A stretch of 64,000 nt of DNA, from NCBI GenBank assembly GCA_947623655.1, contig CANQHG010000005.1, positions 1 through 64,000 on the forward strand, given 5' to 3'. The notes beneath the pieces are model-generated. The model saw only the letters and a list, made by a program, of their open reading frames with translations. It was not told the origin of the DNA and did not search any database. Positions 24,887 to 34,200 of the stretch are shown one piece after another; position 1 is the first letter of the stretch, and each line of letters begins with the position of its first letter. This DNA is from an uncultured Clostridia bacterium (GTDB taxonomy: Bacteria > Bacillota > Clostridia > Christensenellales > Borkfalkiaceae). Made by a program: the position numbers and the translations under genes.

Positions 24887-25726
24887 ATGGAAGTCTACGT
24901 TGAGTACGCATTTGCAGAAAACTTTATCCTCGACCTTCTATTGCTCTTCCTGGCGGTCAAGTGTTCCCGGGCAAAAACGGGCTTTGTTCGTCTTCCCCTC
25001 TCTGCCGCGGTCGGAGCTGCGGAAGCGCTCATCTTCCCTCTACTTCCCCTCCCCATATGGGCCGCATATACCGTTAAATTCCTCGGCGGGCTCATTCTCC
25101 CCGTCATTGCGGTAAAAAAAGGTACCAAAAAGACTTATTTCTTCGCGATCGTCTGTTTCTTTGCACTGACGTTTGCGCTTGGCGGACTTCTGACAGCCGT
25201 CTATTCCTTTTTTGATGTACCTTACTCGGAAAAAACGGGATATCTCGTTGAATCCGCGCCCGTCGGCCTGGTGTTGGGAATTGCGGGGCTGTTCGGTATC
25301 GGTGTTTTCTATCTGTCGCGCAGTTTCTACCGCTACAAAAAGGTGCAAAAAGCGCTCTTTTCTGCAGTCCTTCGGCACAACGGACGGACGCTCAAATTAA
25401 AAGCGCTGGCGGATACGGGAAACTGCCTTTCATTTCGCGGGCAGGCTGTCAACGTTTTGTCCCCCACGGCGGCTTTGACGCTTTTCGGAAAGGAAAAAGA
25501 GCCGCTTGGCAGAATCTCCATCGATACAGTGAGCGGCACCAAAAACAGTCCCGTTTTTGTCTGCCGGGAAATGATGATCGGCGTAAAACAACATGAAAAC
25601 GTGCTTTTTACCGTAGGAGACGTCAGATCCAAAGAATATCAGATCGTTTTACATACATCTTATCTGGAGGAGAACCATGAAGCTGTTGCAAACGTTGCAA
25701 AAATGGTTGCTGAAGATAAAGGGTGA
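24887..25726 (+). CDS. spoIIGA: Sigma-E processing peptidase SpoIIGA
   Basis: A 279-residue membrane aspartic peptidase that removes the pro-sequence of sigma-E in the mother cell after a signal from the forespore. Five hydrophobic segments fill residues 10-145 and the soluble protease part follows with the active-site motif D176-T-G-N. The start ATG at 24887 begins [16 protein letters not shown], the conserved N-terminus, and has a GGAG site 6 bp upstream; an in-frame ATG further upstream would add 31 unconserved residues across the promoter. The last 50 bp overlap sigE in another frame. Tandem Spo0A boxes upstream indicate early-sporulation control. Confidence 0.95.
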   Translation: MEVYVEYAFAENFILDLLLLFLAVKCSRAKTGFVRLPLSAAVGAAEALIFPLLPLPIWAAYTVKFLGGLILPVIAVKKGTKKTYFFAIVCFFALTFALGGLLTAVYSFFDVPYSEKTGYLVESAPVGLVLGIAGLFGIGVFYLSRSFYRYKKVQKALFSAVLRHNGRTLKLKALADTGNCLSFRGQAVNVLSPTAALTLFGKEKEPLGRISIDTVSGTKNSPVFVCREMMIGVKQHENVLFTVGDVRSKEYQIVLHTSYLEENHEAVANVAKMVAEDKG

Positions 25727-26384
25727 AAATATTGTCCACTATCTCTGCGGCAGCGAGGCGCTTCCGCTTCCTCTCTCGCCGGAAGAAGAGAGTGAAATGC
25801 TTTCAAAACTCGAGAGCGGTACAGACGCGGAGCAGGTACGGGCAAAGCTCATCGAACACAACCTCCGCCTCGTTGTGTATATCTCCCGCAAATTTGAAAA
25901 TACAGGCGTGGAACCCGATGATCTCATCTCTATCGGTACGATCGGGCTCATCAAGGCCATCAATTCTTTCCGCACCGATAAAAATATCAAGCTCGCGACA
26001 TACGCTTCCCGTTGTATCGAGAACGAAATTCTCATGTATCTCCGCCGCACAGTGAAACTGAAGAGCGAGATCTCTTTCGACGAACCGCTCAACACTGACT
26101 TCGAGGGAAACGAACTACTTTTGTCGGATGTGCTCGGGACGGACAGTGACGCCGTATACGGCGGTGTGGAATCGAGCGTGGAGAAAGAATTGCTAAAAGA
26201 AGCCCTCATGAAACTGCCCGAACGGGAAAGAAAGATCATGTACATGCGATTCGGTCTCGGCGGGCGGGAAGAGATGACCCAAAAGGACGTTGCAGACGTC
26301 TTGGGAATCTCGCAGAGCTACATCTCCCGTCTCGAAAAAAAGATCATCGAACGGCTGAAGAAAGAAATCTCCAAACTCGTATAA
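25677..26384 (+). CDS. sigE: RNA polymerase sporulation sigma factor SigE
   Basis: A 235-residue pro-sigma-E, the early mother-cell sigma factor. The N-terminal 26 or so residues ([14 protein letters not shown] and on) are amphipathic and correspond to the pro-sequence cut by SpoIIGA; the mature part is recognised by [14 protein letters not shown]. Region 2 contains [15 protein letters not shown] and region 4.2 [18 protein letters not shown]. The start codon lies 50 bp inside spoIIGA, a longer overlap than the simple stop-start contact and likely to couple synthesis of the protease and its substrate. A GGAGG-like site lies within spoIIGA. Confidence 0.97.
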   Translation: MKLLQTLQKWLLKIKGENIVHYLCGSEALPLPLSPEEESEMLSKLESGTDAEQVRAKLIEHNLRLVVYISRKFENTGVEPDDLISIGTIGLIKAINSFRTDKNIKLATYASRCIENEILMYLRRTVKLKSEISFDEPLNTDFEGNELLLSDVLGTDSDAVYGGVESSVEKELLKEALMKLPERERKIMYMRFGLGGREEMTQKDVADVLGISQSYISRLEKKIIERLKKEISKLV

Positions 26385-26458
26385 TTTTTAAAAAAATACA
26401 GATACTTTTATCTCCGAGAGGAATTACATAAGGGCAAAAGCTCTTACGGAGGTGAAAG

Positions 26459-27229
26459 ATGATCAGTAAAGTCGTAATTTGCGGCGTGGATACAACGGGG
26501 CTTCCCAAACTCACCGCAAAGGAAATGGACGAGCTCATGCGCAAGCTCAAACAAGGCGATGAACGGGCACGGGAAAAATTCATTATCGGCAATATGCGTC
26601 TCGTGCTCTCTCTTGTCAAACGGTTTTGGGCTAAAAACGCCAATGCGGACGACGTGTTTCAAGCGGGTTGCGTGGGGCTCATCAAGGCGATCGATAACTT
26701 CAATCTGGATTTCAACGTAAAATTCTCCACCTATGCCGTTCCCATGATCCTCGGCGAGATCAAACGGTATCTGAGGGACGGAAATTCTCTGCGCGTCTCT
26801 CGCTCGATCCGCGATACCGCCTATCGAATTCTGAAAGTCAGAGAGAGCATCGAAGAGCGGGACGAAGAAGCGACGATCGAAAAGATCGCCGCCGAAATGC
26901 AGGTGAAAGAGCGGGAAGTCGTCTATGCGCTCGACGCCATCTCCGATCCCGTCTCACTTTATGAGCCCATCTACAATAAATCGGGCGACACACTGGAACT
27001 CCTCGATCAACTCTACGACGAAACGCAGAGCGACGAGATCTGGACGGAACACGTCGCACTCCGCGAAGCCATCAACCGACTGACCGACAGAGAGAAGAAG
27101 ATCCTGATGCTACGATACTACGAGGGAAAGACGCAGACGGAGATCTCGGCAGAAGTCGGGATCTCGCAAGCACAAGTTTCCAGGCTCGAGAAAAACGCTC
27201 TCGCAAGCGTAAAAAAAGAAATTTCGTAA
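26459..27229 (+). CDS. sigG: RNA polymerase sporulation sigma factor SigG
   Basis: A 256-residue late forespore sigma factor. The N-terminal block KVVICGVDTTGLPKLTAKE is specific for sigma-G and contains the anti-sigma contact; region 2 is DDVFQAGCVGLIKAIDNF and region 4.2 TQTEISAEVGISQAQVSRLE. It follows sigE by 74 bp, the order spoIIGA-sigE-sigG being conserved in spore-formers. An ACGGAGGTGAAAG ribosome site is present. In relatives a sigma-F/G promoter lies in the gap, but I could not make a confident call of it here. Confidence 0.97.
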   Translation: MISKVVICGVDTTGLPKLTAKEMDELMRKLKQGDERAREKFIIGNMRLVLSLVKRFWAKNANADDVFQAGCVGLIKAIDNFNLDFNVKFSTYAVPMILGEIKRYLRDGNSLRVSRSIRDTAYRILKVRESIEERDEEATIEKIAAEMQVKEREVVYALDAISDPVSLYEPIYNKSGDTLELLDQLYDETQSDEIWTEHVALREAINRLTDREKKILMLRYYEGKTQTEISAEVGISQAQVSRLEKNALASVKKEIS

Positions 27230-27250
27230 GGACGGATATCGTTGCGTCGT

Positions 27251-27598
27251 TCAAATCAGTGCGTCTGTGGCGGAGTAACCGCCGAGAGAACCCGCCTTTA
27301 CCTGAATGCAAATATACTTGACCCCCGTATCTGGTGCGGCAAACATCTGCCGTTTCGCAGCCGGAGAGACGCGCAACCAATCGCCTGCCTCGAGCGCCAC
27401 AGTCTCGCCGTCGACAATCATGCTTCCTTTCCCGGAAAGAATCAGGTAGATCTCTTCATTCTGCTTGTGCGCATGGACAAAGGGCACACAGCCCCCCGCA
27501 GGCATTTCGTTGACACTGATCTCTGCGCCCGTAAGCGAAAGCATGTCGTGGAGTTCCGTACGCGCTCCCCCTTTTACGGTCACTTTGGTGTAATTCAT
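27251..27598 (-). CDS. Cupin domain protein
   Basis: A 115-residue single-domain cupin. Motif 1 PFVHAHKQNEEIYLILSGKG carries the metal ligands His42, His44 and Glu48/49, and motif 2 lies in AGDWLRVSPAAKRQM, where the usual histidine is replaced. Such small cupins bind metals and act as isomerases, dioxygenases or regulators; this one has no further clue. A GGGAGG ribosome site supports the ATG at 27598 rather than an upstream in-frame ATG. It is convergent with sigG, only 21 bp apart. Confidence 0.85.
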   Translation of the reverse strand: MNYTKVTVKGGARTELHDMLSLTGAEISVNEMPAGGCVPFVHAHKQNEEIYLILSGKGSMIVDGETVALEAGDWLRVSPAAKRQMFAAPDTGVKYICIQVKAGSLGGYSATDALI

Positions 27599-27680
27599 AA
27601 CTATACCTCCCGAATTTTTCTTCATTGTAGCATAAACCGACGGATTTGTCATCAACGTTATAGAAATAATTTTATAAAAA

Positions 27681-27704
27681 TCAAAAACTCTCCTCTCAGG
27701 AGAG
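27681..27704 (-). terminator. Terminator with stop codon in the loop (YjdF-like gene)
   Basis: A 7-bp stem CTCTCCT/AGGAGAG with loop CTC; the TGA of the upstream gene lies in the loop and the minus strand continues with a T run. Confidence 0.65.
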
Positions 27705-28346
27705 CTTTTCGTTTTTCCCGATCGATTTCAATTTTCGTACGATCCAAAGAACGGCGAAGAACACAAGCGATCCGATAAATGCGACCGTAATATCCATCAT
27801 AGTATCGCTTATGGGATTGAGTCCGCGCGCCATGAGAGAATTTACGTCCTGCATGTCGCTGTTTAAAACTGCGCCCGCAACATACTCGTACACTTCCCAT
27901 ATCGCCGCAAAGGAGATGACAAGTAAGACCATCACGATCATATCGAGCACATTGGGCTTTCCCCCTTTCAGGCGCGGATACATATAATAGAGCGCTCCGG
28001 CCGCCAAAAAGCCGAAGAAAAAATGAACGGAACTATCCCACCACGAAAATTTTCCGTAAAAGCCGAGCGATGTTCCCATATCTTGCGAAAGAACGGCATG
28101 CAGGCACATAAGCGCGATCAAATAGTACGGAAGTCCGAGCGACAACTTACGATTTAAAAGCACGACGAGGAACGGAACGACCGTCATGATCGCCATGCCG
28201 ACATAGACGCTCCAAAACCGCATTTCAATGACAGTAGAATAGAGGACGATCGTTGTCAGTGTAAAAATTGCGGCAATCACCGCGGGTAAATATGCGAGAA
28301 ATACGCCCGATTTCTTGTCTTGCGCTTCGCCGATAACTTCTTCCAT
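27696..28346 (-). CDS. YjdF/DUF2238-like multi-pass membrane protein
   Basis: A 216-residue membrane protein with about six hydrophobic segments. Conserved acid and histidine positions inside the membrane (WWDSSVHFFFGFLAAG, IWEVYEYVAG and SDTMMDITVAFIGS) match the DUF2238/YjdF type, whose function is unknown. A GGAGGGAG site precedes the ATG. A dyad TTGTTCA-GTAA-TGAACAA sits 17 bp upstream of the start codon, and the TetR gene 300 bp away is a plausible regulator. The stop codon is embedded in its terminator hairpin. Confidence 0.72.
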   Translation of the reverse strand: MEEVIGEAQDKKSGVFLAYLPAVIAAIFTLTTIVLYSTVIEMRFWSVYVGMAIMTVVPFLVVLLNRKLSLGLPYYLIALMCLHAVLSQDMGTSLGFYGKFSWWDSSVHFFFGFLAAGALYYMYPRLKGGKPNVLDMIVMVLLVISFAAIWEVYEYVAGAVLNSDMQDVNSLMARGLNPISDTMMDITVAFIGSLVFFAVLWIVRKLKSIGKNEKLS

Positions 28347-28363
28347 TGCTCCCTCCTCTAATT

Positions 28364-28381
28364 TTGTTCAGTAATGAACAA
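28364..28381. promoter_or_regulatory. Candidate TetR operator before the YjdF-like gene
   Basis: A perfect 7-bp dyad TTGTTCA/TGAACAA with a 4-bp centre, between the promoter region and the ribosome site of the YjdF-like gene. Its size suits a TetR dimer and a tetR gene is the next gene to the right; binding is inferred. Confidence 0.5.
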
Positions 28382-28447
28382 TCTGTAATCTTACATTTCA
28401 ATATTGTATATTTTATGATAATTCCGTGAAAACCATGTGATATAAAA

Positions 28448-28562
28448 ATATCCACAGAAAATCATCTTCTGTGGATAACTTTTTGAAACTTTTTTCTTCC
28501 GAACGCGCGCATATCCGCCGAATTGTTAATATTACAGACTTATCAACAATAATTGTGGATAA
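28448..28562. promoter_or_regulatory. Cluster of DnaA-box-like sequences in AT-rich intergenic region
   Basis: The 302-bp gap 28347-28648 is AT rich. It holds ATATCCACA (28448-28456), TGTGGATAA (28470-28478), TTATCAACA (28540-28548) and TGTGGATAA (28554-28562): two perfect and two one-mismatch DnaA boxes, arranged as two inverted pairs. The first pair is part of an 11-bp inverted repeat that could also act as the TetR-gene terminator on the minus strand. Confidence 0.5.
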
Positions 28563-28648
28563 CTTTTATGTTTTTTATGTATATAAACTGTATTTTCGTA
28601 GACAAAATACGAAAGTGTTAACATCTTATCCTCTTATTCATACAGTCT

Positions 28649-29164
28649 TTAGGGCTCGTATATGGCGTACGGCATGAGACGCTTGATCATCTTCAGAACG
28701 TCCTCTTCTTTCTCCACGCAACCGCCCTTGAGCCAAACCATCATAGTTGCATTGACAAGCCACGTGAGGATATTGACGCCGTATTCTATCTCCTGGCCCT
28801 CTACGGAAAGTTTCTTGGCGGCGCGGCCGGCGAGAAACAGCGATTTGATGCGCGATTCGTGATAGTGCGCAATGGAATTGATATCACTTGACAGAAATGC
28901 GTTGTAGACGATATCGGGCGCGGTGCGGAAAGCGCTCAAACTTCCCGTAACGAACTCTTCCCATGAGGTGATCCCCTCGAGGTCGTGATAAAATTTATTT
29001 TCGAAAACATGAACGACAAGATCGTATTTATCTTGATAGTATTTGTAGAACGTCCCCTTACAAATGCCGAGTTCGCCGATGATATCCTTGACATGAATGC
29101 TGTCGATAGATTTCACTTTCAAGAGGTTCATCAAAGTATTTTCCAGAAAAAATTCGATCTTCAT
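28649..29164 (-). CDS. TetR/AcrR family transcriptional regulator
   Basis: A 171-residue regulator. The N-terminal helix-turn-helix (residues about 24-46: IHVKDIIGELGICKGTFYKY) is typical of TetR; the rest is a helical ligand-binding domain with no recognisable ligand. It begins 18 bp after the GH5 stop, so it could be read through from the GH5 gene, linking glycan degradation to regulation. A dyad 270 bp to the left is a candidate binding site. Confidence 0.88.
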   Translation of the reverse strand: MKIEFFLENTLMNLLKVKSIDSIHVKDIIGELGICKGTFYKYYQDKYDLVVHVFENKFYHDLEGITSWEEFVTGSLSAFRTAPDIVYNAFLSSDINSIAHYHESRIKSLFLAGRAAKKLSVEGQEIEYGVNILTWLVNATMMVWLKGGCVEKEEDVLKMIKRLMPYAIYEP

Positions 29165-29182
29165 GACAATATCATCTCCTTA

Positions 29183-30880
29183 TCATTTGCAGTAAAAGAT
29201 TGCGCTGTTTTCCAGCGTCTTGCCGTCGGCATGAAGTTTCCCCTCTTCATCGAAACGCAAAAAGCGGCAGGTCGTATAGGATATGAACGCATAGCCGTAC
29301 TCCGTTTCAACAGGGTAGAATCGGGCGGAATCGTCCGTTTTGGCGCCGAGACGGAGCTCTCTGCCGACGACGTTCCAATATCCGCCCGTCATGGCGGGCG
29401 CGATGAGAACACTGCCGTCCTTATCGGCATACTCTGTGACGATAAACTGTTGACCCGCGTTGAGATCGGAAGAGAGCGCAAGGCTGTTGCCGTTTACGAG
29501 GAGCGGTTTATCTGTGAGGCTGTCGTAAAGGACATAGCCGCGGGGTGCAAGCGGACGCTGTACGGGCGCCGTACAGTATTCTTTCATAACGCTTTCGAGC
29601 GATCGGCCTCCCAAGTCTACTTTGTGGACATTTGCATCCGTTTTCAACTTGGCAAATTTGGCGAGAATCGTCTCATAACTATCGGTATGCGCGTTGACCT
29701 TATCGACTGCAGGGATCGTATAGATGCCCCACGCGGAATTTTCCCAAGTATTGTTGATCTTATACGTCCAGCTCGTCCAATGCCAATTTGCCCTGTTGAG
29801 AAGTCCGAGGACATATTCCCACTGTTCGCAGTCGTTATAATTATTGAATTCTCCCATCTGGAGCGGAACGCCAAAGTTTTGGGCGGTAACATCCGCGATC
29901 TTCTCGTTCCAACTCACGCCGTGCTCTGTATATTGCCCGCCTTGCGCCATACTTGTATAATGATGGAACGAGTACATGCAATTTTCCCAACCGTATTCCG
30001 AGGGCTGCGGCAGATTTTCTCCGTCCCAGCACGATTCAAAGATCACCATGTGCTTTGTATCAGCCTTTCTGATGGCATCATACAAAACATCGAAAACGGC
30101 AAAGTGCTTCTCATCCGTGCTCTGCGCCTTTTCGCCGGGTTCATTGAGAATGTCGTAACCCGCAACGGCGGGTTCGTCTTTATAATGTTCCGCGAGCGCA
30201 GTCCAAAGCTTTGCTGTGAGATCGATCATACGGGTATTCGTATAAAAGTCTACTTCCCACGCCGAATCTTTTGTTTCACCGCTGTGATCCTGCCCGTTTT
30301 GGGAGCCGTAAGCGCCGTGCATGTCGAGAATGGTGTACATGCCGTAGGACGCGGCGGCATCGATAAAGTTGTCGAGCGGCGTGAAATCGAAATCCCCCGC
30401 GTTGTCGTAGCTGACAACGGCATCAAAATCGACCGTCATATACGTGAACGGCAGACGGATACAGTTCATGCCCATGGCGGCGCAATTTTCAAAGTCCGCT
30501 TCGCTCCACCAGCTGTCCTGATATGCTTTCCAGAGCTCAGCGGTTTTTTCGAGACCGAAACGCTCAATGAAGACCTCGGACGTCGTTTTAAAATCGCGGG
30601 CGCGGATCCCGATCTCCTCGTTCGGGCCGCTCGCTTGAAAACCGTTCATCCACTGCTCGATGACAAAGAGCCCGCCGGCATTCACGCCGCGAAGATACAC
30701 CGTGTCTCCCTTACGATTTTTGACAAGCTCCCCTTCCGCCTGCAAAAAGTCGTCAGCCGTAAACCCAACGTTTGTGTCCGGCGGCTGCTTTGTGATACAG
30801 CCCGTAACGCAAAAAACCATGACGAAACATAACGCCACGGCAAAAACGGACCGAATCCACCCCCGAATCGGATATTTCAT
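29183..30880 (-). CDS. Glycoside hydrolase family 5-like lipoprotein
   Basis: A 565-residue secreted lipoprotein. The signal peptide ends in the lipobox VTGC with Cys28. The TIM-barrel catalytic domain (about residues 55-420) shows the GH5 acid/base Glu247 in YDILNEPG and nucleophile Glu344 in QMGEFNN, plus NCIRLPFTY and HHYTSMAQ. The closest general type is exo-beta-glucanase-like. A C-terminal 140 residues form a beta-rich module, with QFIVTEYADKDGSVLI-like repeats suggestive of a beta-trefoil or carbohydrate-binding domain. It would act on the outer face of the membrane on beta-glucans or related glycans. Divergent from the GH3 gene, implying joint induction. Confidence 0.85.
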   Translation of the reverse strand: MKYPIRGWIRSVFAVALCFVMVFCVTGCITKQPPDTNVGFTADDFLQAEGELVKNRKGDTVYLRGVNAGGLFVIEQWMNGFQASGPNEEIGIRARDFKTTSEVFIERFGLEKTAELWKAYQDSWWSEADFENCAAMGMNCIRLPFTYMTVDFDAVVSYDNAGDFDFTPLDNFIDAAASYGMYTILDMHGAYGSQNGQDHSGETKDSAWEVDFYTNTRMIDLTAKLWTALAEHYKDEPAVAGYDILNEPGEKAQSTDEKHFAVFDVLYDAIRKADTKHMVIFESCWDGENLPQPSEYGWENCMYSFHHYTSMAQGGQYTEHGVSWNEKIADVTAQNFGVPLQMGEFNNYNDCEQWEYVLGLLNRANWHWTSWTYKINNTWENSAWGIYTIPAVDKVNAHTDSYETILAKFAKLKTDANVHKVDLGGRSLESVMKEYCTAPVQRPLAPRGYVLYDSLTDKPLLVNGNSLALSSDLNAGQQFIVTEYADKDGSVLIAPAMTGGYWNVVGRELRLGAKTDDSARFYPVETEYGYAFISYTTCRFLRFDEEGKLHADGKTLENSAIFYCK

Positions 30881-31014
30881 TGTAATTTTTCCCCTTTCCT
30901 ATCCCTATGATATCACATCGGCGTCATTTTTTAATAGACATTAAAGATTAAAAGTATATTTTTTTACTATAAAAAATAAGGTTTATTTTTCCCCTTGTTT
31001 TCCCATATTTACCA

Positions 31015-31043
31015 TTGACAAGCATTACAATCTATTGTATGAT
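31015..31043 (+). promoter_or_regulatory. Strong promoter of the GH3 gene
   Basis: TTGACA (31015-31020), 17 bp, TATGAT (31038-31043). The predicted transcript has a leader of about 155 nt. Confidence 0.75.
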
Positions 31044-31089
31044 TAAAATATAACAAAAACAGTTCAAAATTAACATTTTCGCACGCGTA

Positions 31090-31155
31090 GTGCGTATTTT
31101 TTGTTACGCACGCGCACGCGACGCGTTCGCATGAAATATCGAGTCATGCGTCCGC
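31090..31155 (+). promoter_or_regulatory. Structured 5' leader of the GH3 transcript
   Basis: Two inverted repeats lie in the leader: GTGCGTA (31090-31096) with TACGCAC (31105-31111), and GCATGA with TCATGC around 31128-31148. They may be operator sites or RNA hairpins. Otherwise the 325-bp divergent gap between GH5 and GH3 (30881-31205) holds AT-rich DNA without another visible gene. Confidence 0.4.
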
Positions 31156-31205
31156 AGTTAAGGATGTTAAAATCAAACAAAGAACTGTGTATCAAGGAGG
31201 AATCA

Positions 31206-34200
31206 ATGAAGGCAAAAACATTTCGCATCATTACGTTCTCCGTCGTAGGAGTTCTGCTCGCAATTATTCTTGCGTTGAATATTGCAGCCTCCATGTTCGG
31301 GACCGTATTGATCGGCATCCTGAGCGGTACCGATGTGAGCAGCGCCACGCGTGCGGCGGGTGAAGCTCTTGCAGAGCAGATCGTTCAGGAAGGAACAGTC
31401 CTTGTGAAGAACGAAGAGAATACGCTTCCGCTCGATCCCGAAAATGCGGACGAGCTCAAGCTCAATGTATTCGGTTGGTCTTCCGTAAACTGGGTCTCGT
31501 CGGGCAGTGGCTCGGGCAGAGCGACGAACGACGGCGACCCCTCTCTCAAAGCAACGGAAATCGACTTTTTGAAAGCGCTCGACAGAGCGGGCGTTGCCTA
31601 CAATACAGAGCTTACGGAATTCTATAAGACAAAGGGGGAGAGAAACTCTTACGCATGGGACACGCTGCACGGCTACGACTATGAGTCCTGCCGTCTCGTG
31701 GAACCCGCAATGTCCGATTATTCCGAAACTTTGCTCGCAAATGCGGAAAATTTCTCCGACGTCGCCGTCGTCGTGTTGAGCAGAGTCGCGGGCGAAAGTA
31801 CCGACGCACCTCTCGTTCAGTATAAGGGCGCCGTCGTAAGTTCCACTCCCAACGATACGGTCCGTACCTACCTCGACGCATCCGAGGAAGAACTTGCGCT
31901 TCTTTCTTATGTCGGCGAACATTTCCAAAAGGTCATCGTCCTCATCAATGCGACCAACCAGATGAACCTTAATTTCCTGCGCGACGTTGAAGGGCTCGAC
32001 GCCTGCCTCGTAACGGGCGGCACGGGCAACACAGCGGCAACGGGTATTGTCAATCTCCTCTACGGACAGGGCATGTATTCTGGCGAAGACGAGAGAAGCG
32101 TGCCGTACGGCGAACCCGTGAGCCCCTCCGGACGGCTGACCGATACCTACGTATATGATTTCCGCACGAACTCCTCCTGGGCGAACACGGGCAATCTCGG
32201 CGTCGGCTACTACGACGGTGCAAACGGCCTCTACCCCTTGGGCGAGACGAACGGCAACTTCCACGGCAATCCCGCTTTCACGCAGGTCAGCTACCTCGAC
32301 TATGTTGAAGATATTTATATCGGCTACAAATGGTATGAAACGGCAGACAAGGAAGGATTCTGGAACTCCGATTTCGCCAAGACAACGTTCGGGATCCAAA
32401 ACGGATACAGCGACGTCGTGCAATTCCCGTTCGGCTACGGTCTGTCTTACACGAACTTCAGTTGGGACGTGATCGAAAGACCCGACACGAGCGCCATTAC
32501 TGCCGCAAATGCGAACGATGAGCTCAAATTTGTAGTCAGCGTGACAAATAACGGGACGCTTCCCGCACAAGAAGTCGTGGAACTCTACTTTACGCCTCCC
32601 TACAATAAGGGCGGGATCGAAAAGGCAGCCGTCAACCTTCTCGCGTTTGCGAAGACGCCCGTTGCTGTCGCCCCCGGGCAGACGCAAAGACTTGAACTGG
32701 CTTTCACCCCTTCCGACATGGGCTCGTACGACTCGCACGGCGTCAAGATCGAAAACGGCGGTTGGATCCTCGAGGCGGGCGACTACGAACTCAGTTTCCG
32801 TACGGACGCACACACCGTTGCGGATATGAGCAACGCTACGTTCAGAATGAACGCCGCAAACGATATCAAATCGTATGACGAAGAGCAGGCATACAACCTC
32901 TTCACGGGCAACGACGCGGTCGACTACGGTATCTCGGTAGACGGTTCTAATACGGGCGCGAACATCACCTATCTCTCCCGTAATAATTTCGAGGGTACTT
33001 TCCCCACCGTCGACAACAGCACGAGCAGAACGTCTTCCACCAAGCACCGCACGATGGATCAGAAACTGAAAGACACAAACCTCTACGACGCTGCCGACGC
33101 GACGCAGTGGACGAACGAACAGAATGCGGGCACCGCGGTCACAAAACCCACGCTGGGCGCCAAAAACGGCCTCATGATCTTTGACGGCAAGAAGCCCAAC
33201 GACCTCGGCATTACGCTCGGTGCAGATTACGACAACGAAACGTGGGAAGACGTTCTCGATCAACTCACTTTCAATGAAATGCGCGACCTTGCGCTTCACG
33301 GGTATATTCACGAAGAGGCTATCTCCTCTGTCGGAAAAGAGAGAACAGACTCTCTCGACGGACCCTCGCAGTTCGCTTCTTTCAACGTATCAAACGGTAT
33401 CGGTATCGGCTATCCCAACCCTTCCGTCCTCGCACAGACGTGGAACCCCGAACTTTCCAAGAGCTTCGGTCTTGCGGTCGCAGCGGAAGCGGGCGAATCG
33501 GGCCGCCAAGGCTGGTATGCCCCCGGCGTCAACCTGCACCGTTCGGCATTCGGCGGCAGAAACTATGAGTATTACTCCGAAGACTCCCTCTTCTCCGGCA
33601 TCATGGCGGCGAGGACGGTTGAAGGCTCTCTCGACGCCGGCATCTATGTCTATATCAAGCATATCATCGGCTACGATCAGGAGACCGCGCGTGACGGGCT
33701 CTACTGCTGGATGACAGAGCAAGCGCTCCGCGAGACCTATCTCAGACCTTTTAAAATCATTCTCGACGAGATCAAAGAGAATGTTGAAGGCACGGCGGGT
33801 CTCATGACCTCTTACGGCCGTATCGGCGCAATCTGGTCGGGCGGCAGCCAAGCGCTCATCTCCTCTCTCCTCCGCGACGAATGGGGTTACAGGGGCACTG
33901 TCCTCACCGACTATGCCGACCACCACAACTTCATGAACGGCGATCAGATGGTCCGCGCAGGCGGCGATATCTGGATGGACGGCGCGAGCAACAACGGTTC
34001 GTTCAACAGCAGTTTCGGCAGCACGGAATCGAACGCGGCGTTTGTGGCAAGGCTCCGCGAGGGCGCGCATCACGTGCTCTACACCATCTGCAACGCGGCT
34101 TATGTCAACTCCAATTACAACGCGACTGCGGACGCTCCCATCATAAACGAGGGCGGCGCAGACTTCCCGCTCTGGACGATCATCGGCGTCGTAGACGGCG

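Noticed and set aside
31203..33311. Minus-strand open frame of 702 codons
   Set aside because: Antisense to the GH3 gene; codon bias explains the open frame.
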